The notes below the pieces were generated by a model, which was given only the letters and a program-made list of their open reading frames with translations, made no database searches and was not told the DNA's origin. The position numbers were made by a program, and so were the translations under genes. A DNA stretch of 64,000 nt from Anaerolineae bacterium (GTDB taxonomy: Bacteria; Chloroflexota; Anaerolineae; Promineifilales; Promineifilaceae), in NCBI GenBank assembly GCA_023382655.1, contig JAHDWK010000005.1, positions 124,001-188,000 of the forward strand. Direction: 5' to 3'. Shown one piece after another: positions 60,095-64,000 of the stretch (the first letter of the stretch is position 1; every line of letters starts with the position of its first letter).

Positions 60095-60150
60095 TACGGC
60101 CGTGAACCTTCACTATCTACCAAAAGCCTCACAATACACGCTGTATTGGG
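60095..60150. repeat. 57-bp direct repeat, copy 2
   Basis: TACGGCCGTGAACCTTCACTATC... to TTGGG, the second copy of the element at 59634, lying 14 bp beyond the stop of the acetyltransferase gene. Its minus-strand reading has a hairpin CAATACA-GCG-TGTATTG followed by TGAGGCTTTTGG, terminator-like. Confidence 0.8.
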
Positions 60151-60163
60151 CTGCGGGCTGCGT

Positions 60164-60634
60164 TTATAGTTTACAGCGATACAATAACGTTTGCCCATCT
60201 TGATGCATGACTGTTTGGATAAATTCCCAACCTGAGTGTTCCAGGATCCCGGCGGCCGCTACGGTTGTGGCAAAGACAGTCTCATAACCTTGATCGCGCG
60301 CTAATTTCATGCCTGCCCGCACCAATTCCGTACCGATGCCCTGGCCTCGATGAGACGCACCCACATATAATCCCCCTAATTCAGGTTGGAACTCTGGCAA
60401 AGTCTCGGTTCCGCCCTCACGTAGGACAATCGTGCCTGCCAGCTCGCCTGACGCGAAGGCAACCAGGCGCGCCGGAAGACGATCACGGCAAGCATCTGAA
60501 AGAAAATCCTGCTCCATCTCTTCTTGTGACATGTCAGCGAAATAATCAGGCCATTGGTCGCGGAACCATTTTGCCAATGTCGCTACGGTATCGGGATGGT
60601 CTGCCAGGAAACCAATCGTGATTTTCGGCATCAT
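60164..60634 (-). CDS. Cassette gene: GNAT acetyltransferase
   Basis: The 156-residue protein has the GNAT acetyl-CoA site: LGGLYVGASHRGQGIGTELVRAGMKLA, with the R/Q-x-x-G-x-G/A loop RGQGIG near residue 104, and the beta-4/beta-5 split implied by TLPEFQP. Its substrate is unknown; GNATs are among the commonest integron cassette products. The start is ambiguous: the ATG at 60664 sits 7 bases after a strong -10 box (leaderless), whereas the ATG ATG at 60634-60629 fits the family's usual N-terminus. I give the shorter form. No ACGGCCGT is present in the gene. Confidence 0.7.
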   Translation of the reverse strand: MMPKITIGFLADHPDTVATLAKWFRDQWPDYFADMSQEEMEQDFLSDACRDRLPARLVAFASGELAGTIVLREGGTETLPEFQPELGGLYVGASHRGQGIGTELVRAGMKLARDQGYETVFATTVAAAGILEHSGWEFIQTVMHQDGQTLLYRCKL

Positions 60635-60671
60635 GTAGCTGTCTGGGCTGCCGGCAACAATCATAAAGCCG

Positions 60672-60701
60672 ATTATAGATTCACGAATAGGATGGCGTCA
60701 A
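60672..60701 (-). promoter_or_regulatory. Sigma-70 promoter of the acetyltransferase gene
   Basis: On the minus strand TTGACG (60701-60696), 18-bp spacer, TATAAT (60677-60672). The ATG at 60664 begins 7 bases further on. A strong, near-consensus promoter, and the same arrangement as at 9409-9438. Confidence 0.65.
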
Positions 60702-60828
60702 TGGCAACGGCCGTGACCCGATTCCATGGGCAGATTTAGCGGCACGGAGGCCATTCCCGGTATGAGCAATGAAGGGGGAGCCTTCTCCGATACGATGGGT
60801 TACGGCCGTGAGGTAACAGGAAAATTAC

Positions 60829-63150
60829 TCATGGCTCTATAGGGGTACTCGTCGGCAGCGGCAAACGGGTCACAGTGGGTGTAGGAGATGGCAACGCCGT
60901 GCTGGTCATCGTGGGCGTGTTGGTCGGTGTTGGTGTAAAAGTGGGGGTTGGCAGTGGCGAACTGGTCGCCGTAGGCGTAGGCGATGGCGTGCTGGTTGGC
61001 AGTGGGGTATTGGTTGGCGGCGGTGTAGGGGAAGGTGGCACTTCCCAGGAATCTGTCGTGTGGCACTGGGAACATTGACCCCGCCTATGATCGCTGGGGC
61101 GTTCGTGACAGGACTTGCAATCTGTGTACCCTGTGTGATCAAATACCACATCAGCCCAATCAGATATATTGTGACAATTGGAACATTGGCCGGGCCAGTG
61201 GCCGGCCGGAGGCTCATGGCAAGAGAGACAATCAGCCCCAACATTGTGGTCTATCAGAAGCGTATGCCAATCGGCCGTGGTGTGGCAGTCAGAACATTGG
61301 CCAGCCCAATGCGCCGCTGGTGCCGCGTGGCAGCTCTGGCAATCCGTAAAACCAGAGTGATTGAAGATCACTTGACTCCAGTCAATGGTATTGTGGCAGG
61401 TGACACATTGGCCGGGCCAATGATCAATCGGTTCCTCGTCTGCATGACAGGTCTGGCAATCAACCAGACCCACATGATCAAAGTTAACCTCATGCCACTC
61501 CTCAGTATTATGGCAAAGCGAACATTGGCCTGCGTAATGACCATCAGGTGTTTCATAGCTATGGCAGCTAAGGCAATCGTCTAACCCTCCGTGACTAAAG
61601 CTGACATTTTGCCAGCTTATGGTGTTGTGGCAATTGGTACAGAGGGCCGCATAATGCCGCGCCGGAGTCCAATGGCAATTCTGGCAGCCATTAAACCCCG
61701 TGTGATCAAACGTTGCATCTTGCCATTCCTGCGTATTGTGGCAACTGGCGCAAAGTTCACCATAATGATTAACGGGAGATTCCGCGCTGTGACAACTTAA
61801 ACAGTCAGAAGCGTTAAGGTGAATATATGTAGTCAAATGCCAATCTTCCGTCCCGTGACACATAGAACATTGACCGGGGAAATGTGATGTTTGTACATCA
61901 TCTAAGTGGCACTGTTGGCAATCCGAGTAGCCGGTGTGGTCAAACCAGGCGGGCAGCCAGTCAACGGTACTGTGGCAGCGGGAACATTGCCCGGCATAAT
62001 GCCCCCCAGGTGTATCTTCCCCTGCGTGGCAGGCCCGACAATCGCTGTAGCCCGTGTGATCAAACTCCACCACATTCCAATCAAAAGTGTCAAAGTGACA
62101 GCGGGCACATAAGCCTTCATAATGGCCTTTCGGGTTATCGTTCAAGTGACAGGATTCACATTCCGTCACGGCCAGATGGTCATACCAGATGCTCCAGAAA
62201 TATGTGTTCGTGTGACAGTCGGTGCAAGCACCTGGATAATGCGCAAAAGGGGTTTCAACCAGATGGCACGATTCACACTCTGTGACCCCCACATGGTTAA
62301 ACTTTACAGGTGTCCAGTTCACGTCGTCATGGCAAGCAATACACTCACCGGGGAAATGAAGCGGGTAAATCACATTGGCAGTTGGCTCATGGCACGCTTC
62401 GCAAACCGGCTCAGATCCGGCAAAACGACTGTCCACATGGCAATCCTCACATTGAGCCTTTGCATGTACACCTGTGAGCGGCAGTGAACTGTGCTCCATC
62501 GTTAATGGGTTATGGCACGCTTTACAGGCTGTTTCCGTTTCCGCATAACGGCCGTCTTCATGGCACTTGTCACAGGCAACCTCCTCATGCTCCCTGACGA
62601 GCGACATGGTTACGTGTGGCACATCAACTCCCAGGAAAGATACAACTTCTGCGGCGATATTGTCCGGTAGCACATCTACGATAGCTTGATTGGTTTCGGC
62701 CGTCAGCAGCACAGCGATCTTTTCCAGCAGCGCGTTTCCGGCTGTTCCATCCCGGCCAGCCAGCAAAATCTCCAGGCTATCCTGAGAATGGCTCAATATA
62801 AGGCGCAAACGCACATAATAATTTGCCTGTGCAGACAGTGGCGTCAAAGCAATGTAACGCAATGCCTGGTTGATCGCCTGGTCAATGGCCTGTACCGTGA
62901 CCTGAATCTGTTGTTGGCCTTGAGCATATTCCAAATCGGTTAGGCGACGTTGGGTAAGGGCCAGAGCCAAGTCGGCTTGCCGGTAAGGATCATTGGTTAT
63001 CTGGAGACGCCAATTTTCGGCAACCAGTTGCAGTTGATAGAGCTGATCGCCGGGGTCAAAGGGATGACGGTTGCCCAGAATCAATAAGCCGATTGCCACC
63101 GATAGCAGCCCAAGATTGATAATAACGACAAATGCGACAATTCTTTTCAT
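60829..63150 (-). CDS. 27-haem c-type cytochrome
   Basis: The 773-residue protein has one N-terminal transmembrane helix (VAFVVIINLGLLSVAIGLLIL), a ~150-residue helical spacer, then 27 CxxCH haem-binding motifs (counted one by one) in tandem units of about 36 residues built on HYxGQCSxCHxTxxWxxxxFDHTGYxDCxxCH. A Pro/Thr-rich tail with about ten PTPTP units follows the last haem. It is exported and probably assembled on the cell surface to carry electrons over long distances. Start at ATG 63148-63150, overlapping the stop of the six-haem gene (ATGA). The sequence has few ACGGCCGT copies. The exact count should be checked after translation. Confidence 0.88.
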   Translation of the reverse strand: MKRIVAFVVIINLGLLSVAIGLLILGNRHPFDPGDQLYQLQLVAENWRLQITNDPYRQADLALALTQRRLTDLEYAQGQQQIQVTVQAIDQAINQALRYIALTPLSAQANYYVRLRLILSHSQDSLEILLAGRDGTAGNALLEKIAVLLTAETNQAIVDVLPDNIAAEVVSFLGVDVPHVTMSLVREHEEVACDKCHEDGRYAETETACKACHNPLTMEHSSLPLTGVHAKAQCEDCHVDSRFAGSEPVCEACHEPTANVIYPLHFPGECIACHDDVNWTPVKFNHVGVTECESCHLVETPFAHYPGACTDCHTNTYFWSIWYDHLAVTECESCHLNDNPKGHYEGLCARCHFDTFDWNVVEFDHTGYSDCRACHAGEDTPGGHYAGQCSRCHSTVDWLPAWFDHTGYSDCQQCHLDDVQTSHFPGQCSMCHGTEDWHLTTYIHLNASDCLSCHSAESPVNHYGELCASCHNTQEWQDATFDHTGFNGCQNCHWTPARHYAALCTNCHNTISWQNVSFSHGGLDDCLSCHSYETPDGHYAGQCSLCHNTEEWHEVNFDHVGLVDCQTCHADEEPIDHWPGQCVTCHNTIDWSQVIFNHSGFTDCQSCHAAPAAHWAGQCSDCHTTADWHTLLIDHNVGADCLSCHEPPAGHWPGQCSNCHNISDWADVVFDHTGYTDCKSCHERPSDHRRGQCSQCHTTDSWEVPPSPTPPPTNTPLPTSTPSPTPTATSSPLPTPTFTPTPTNTPTMTSTALPSPTPTVTRLPLPTSTPIEP

Positions 63151-63974
63151 CGTCGCCCACCCTGTTGGCCTTCGTTGGCCGTACTGATCCAATCGTTTTC
63201 ATTGCCGGTTGGGTGGCAGGTTGCGCAGCCAGATAAGTCTGTTGTCTCTATAGCCATGTGTATTTGTGGCATTTGTTCGGGCTGATGGTCGTGACAGCCA
63301 TAACATGTGTGCTGGGCGTAACTCTCAACATGACACGTCTGGCAGGGAAGAGGGCCATTGTCGCCATGTTCGAGGGAAAAGACATGGCGCGTCAGTAAAG
63401 CGGGCGTCCAGGCTTCTAGTGTATGGCAGCGCGCACAATCCAGGCCAAACCGCTCCGCGTGAAGGGCAGGCTCCTCATGGCAAGAGGCACAATGATGAGG
63501 ATCGGTTTCTGTGCCAGGCTGTAACCGCAAGTTTTCGACTACGGCCGTTGCGGGAACGGGAAAAGCCAGACCAAGTTTTGTTGCTCGTTCAGCCACATCT
63601 TGCCAATCTGCCGCCCGAATGAGGGTCGCTAATGCCTCAACCTGGTAGCTGTTGAGCGTTCCGCCCTCTTCCAGATGCCAGGTGCTCATAGCTGTACCAT
63701 GCGGTGAATGACCGATGCGGTAGTAGAGAAAATTAAAATCGGCCGTTGCCAATCCCGGTGTATTGAGTGGTGGATTTGCGCCCACCCCTTCCCCGGCTGA
63801 ACCATGACAGGGGGCGCAATTGTCCAGGTAAAGATCGGTGGCATCCACCACTAGATGGCGTTGCCAACCAGCCTGGGCCACGGTCAGGCGTTGCTGTTCA
63901 CGCATACCGTAAATAGGAAATGCAACGACCAGCATCAGAAGAGCCACGAAAGTAATAAAAGCGTATCTGTTCAT
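63147..63974 (-). CDS. Membrane-anchored c-type cytochrome, six haem motifs
   Basis: The 275-residue protein has an N-terminal anchor (YAFITFVALLMLVVAFPIYG), a mono-haem cytochrome c module with CAPCHGSAGEGVGANPP and a distal Met candidate in GTAMSTW, then five further CxxCH motifs (CASCH, CARCH, CQTCH, CYGCH, CATCH) in the C-terminal half. It combines a class I-type haem with a multi-haem tail and would pass electrons from a membrane donor to the 27-haem partner encoded next, with which it overlaps by 4 bp. The operon continues beyond the window end; upstream genes are not seen. Confidence 0.85.
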   Translation of the reverse strand: MNRYAFITFVALLMLVVAFPIYGMREQQRLTVAQAGWQRHLVVDATDLYLDNCAPCHGSAGEGVGANPPLNTPGLATADFNFLYYRIGHSPHGTAMSTWHLEEGGTLNSYQVEALATLIRAADWQDVAERATKLGLAFPVPATAVVENLRLQPGTETDPHHCASCHEEPALHAERFGLDCARCHTLEAWTPALLTRHVFSLEHGDNGPLPCQTCHVESYAQHTCYGCHDHQPEQMPQIHMAIETTDLSGCATCHPTGNENDWISTANEGQQGGRR

Positions 63975-64000
63975 TGTTCAGGCGTAGATCAGTTGAGCCG

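Noticed and set aside
59634..60150. The 57-bp tails as complete attC sites
   Set aside because: GTTAGGC and CCCAAC boxes are present, but they are only 26 bp apart with no room for the inner arms.
1..64000. tRNA, rRNA or other housekeeping RNA genes
   Set aside because: Intergenic spaces were read for cloverleaf or rRNA-like sequence and none was seen; a covariance search would be needed to be certain.

Overview
The window is a GC-rich (roughly 55-60 %) chromosomal segment, most probably from a Chloroflexota bacterium of the Anaerolineae/Ardenticatenia type. The grounds are the proteins: many small threonine/proline-linked lipoproteins, Ser/Thr kinases with an extracellular sensor tail, a DUF5671-type membrane protein, secreted proteins with a YLPLI-like motif after the signal peptide, and no lipid A or outer-membrane genes. 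This assignment is inference; no rRNA or tRNA gene is present to test it. Two genome-wide habits dominate the sequence. The 8-bp palindrome ACGGCCGT recurs at about four copies per kb in many genes (my eye estimate is 150-200 copies in the window). Most gene junctions carry short tandem repeats with a 7-bp period or short perfect palindromes, and several of these lie inside coding regions in frame.

Layout. 1-5.5 kb: the tail of a response regulator, an McrB-like AAA+ ATPase without McrC, an FAD oxidoreductase, RarD and an Ig-like lipoprotein. 5.6-9.4 kb: three membrane genes resembling the NuoL/M, NuoK and NuoN parts of complex I. 9.4-10.6 kb: two small secreted proteins. 10.9-38.4 kb: a large exopolysaccharide locus. 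It opens with a NusG/RfaH-type antiterminator and a structured leader RNA. It continues with a nucleotide-sugar dehydrogenase, a CMP-sugar subcluster (dehydrogenase, epimerase, cytidylyltransferase, HAD phosphatase) and a tightly overlapping, repeat-free block from 19.05 to 32.38 kb. That block has two sulfotransferases, an ABC exporter, glycosyltransferases, an O-antigen-type polymerase, a PglC-type phosphoglycosyl transferase, a formyltransferase and a sugar aminotransferase. A membrane-bound 4,6-dehydratase, another glycosyltransferase, a nucleotidyltransferase and a second polymerase/ligase follow. Together these could make a sulfated glycan whose first sugar is an N-formylated 4-amino-4,6-dideoxy hexose.

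38.4-42 kb: three RNA-modification genes, an RsmF-type m5C methyltransferase, Tgt, and a clear homologue of the ArmA/Rmt 16S rRNA G1405 methyltransferases. 42-51 kb: membrane and stress proteins (zinc-ribbon protein, DUF5671-like protein, NTF2-like protein, tandem Nudix hydrolase, a 795-residue orphan, MscS channel, CBM9-like protein). 51.2-54.8 kb: two translationally coupled receptor Ser/Thr kinases. 54.9-57.8 kb: a secreted subtilase and an expansin. 58.0-60.7 kb: four small AT-richer genes on the minus strand, with at least one good integron attC site and no ACGGCCGT inside their coding sequences; this looks like a gene-cassette array without a visible integrase. 60.8-64 kb: an operon for a 27-haem and a 6-haem c-type cytochrome, cut by the window end.
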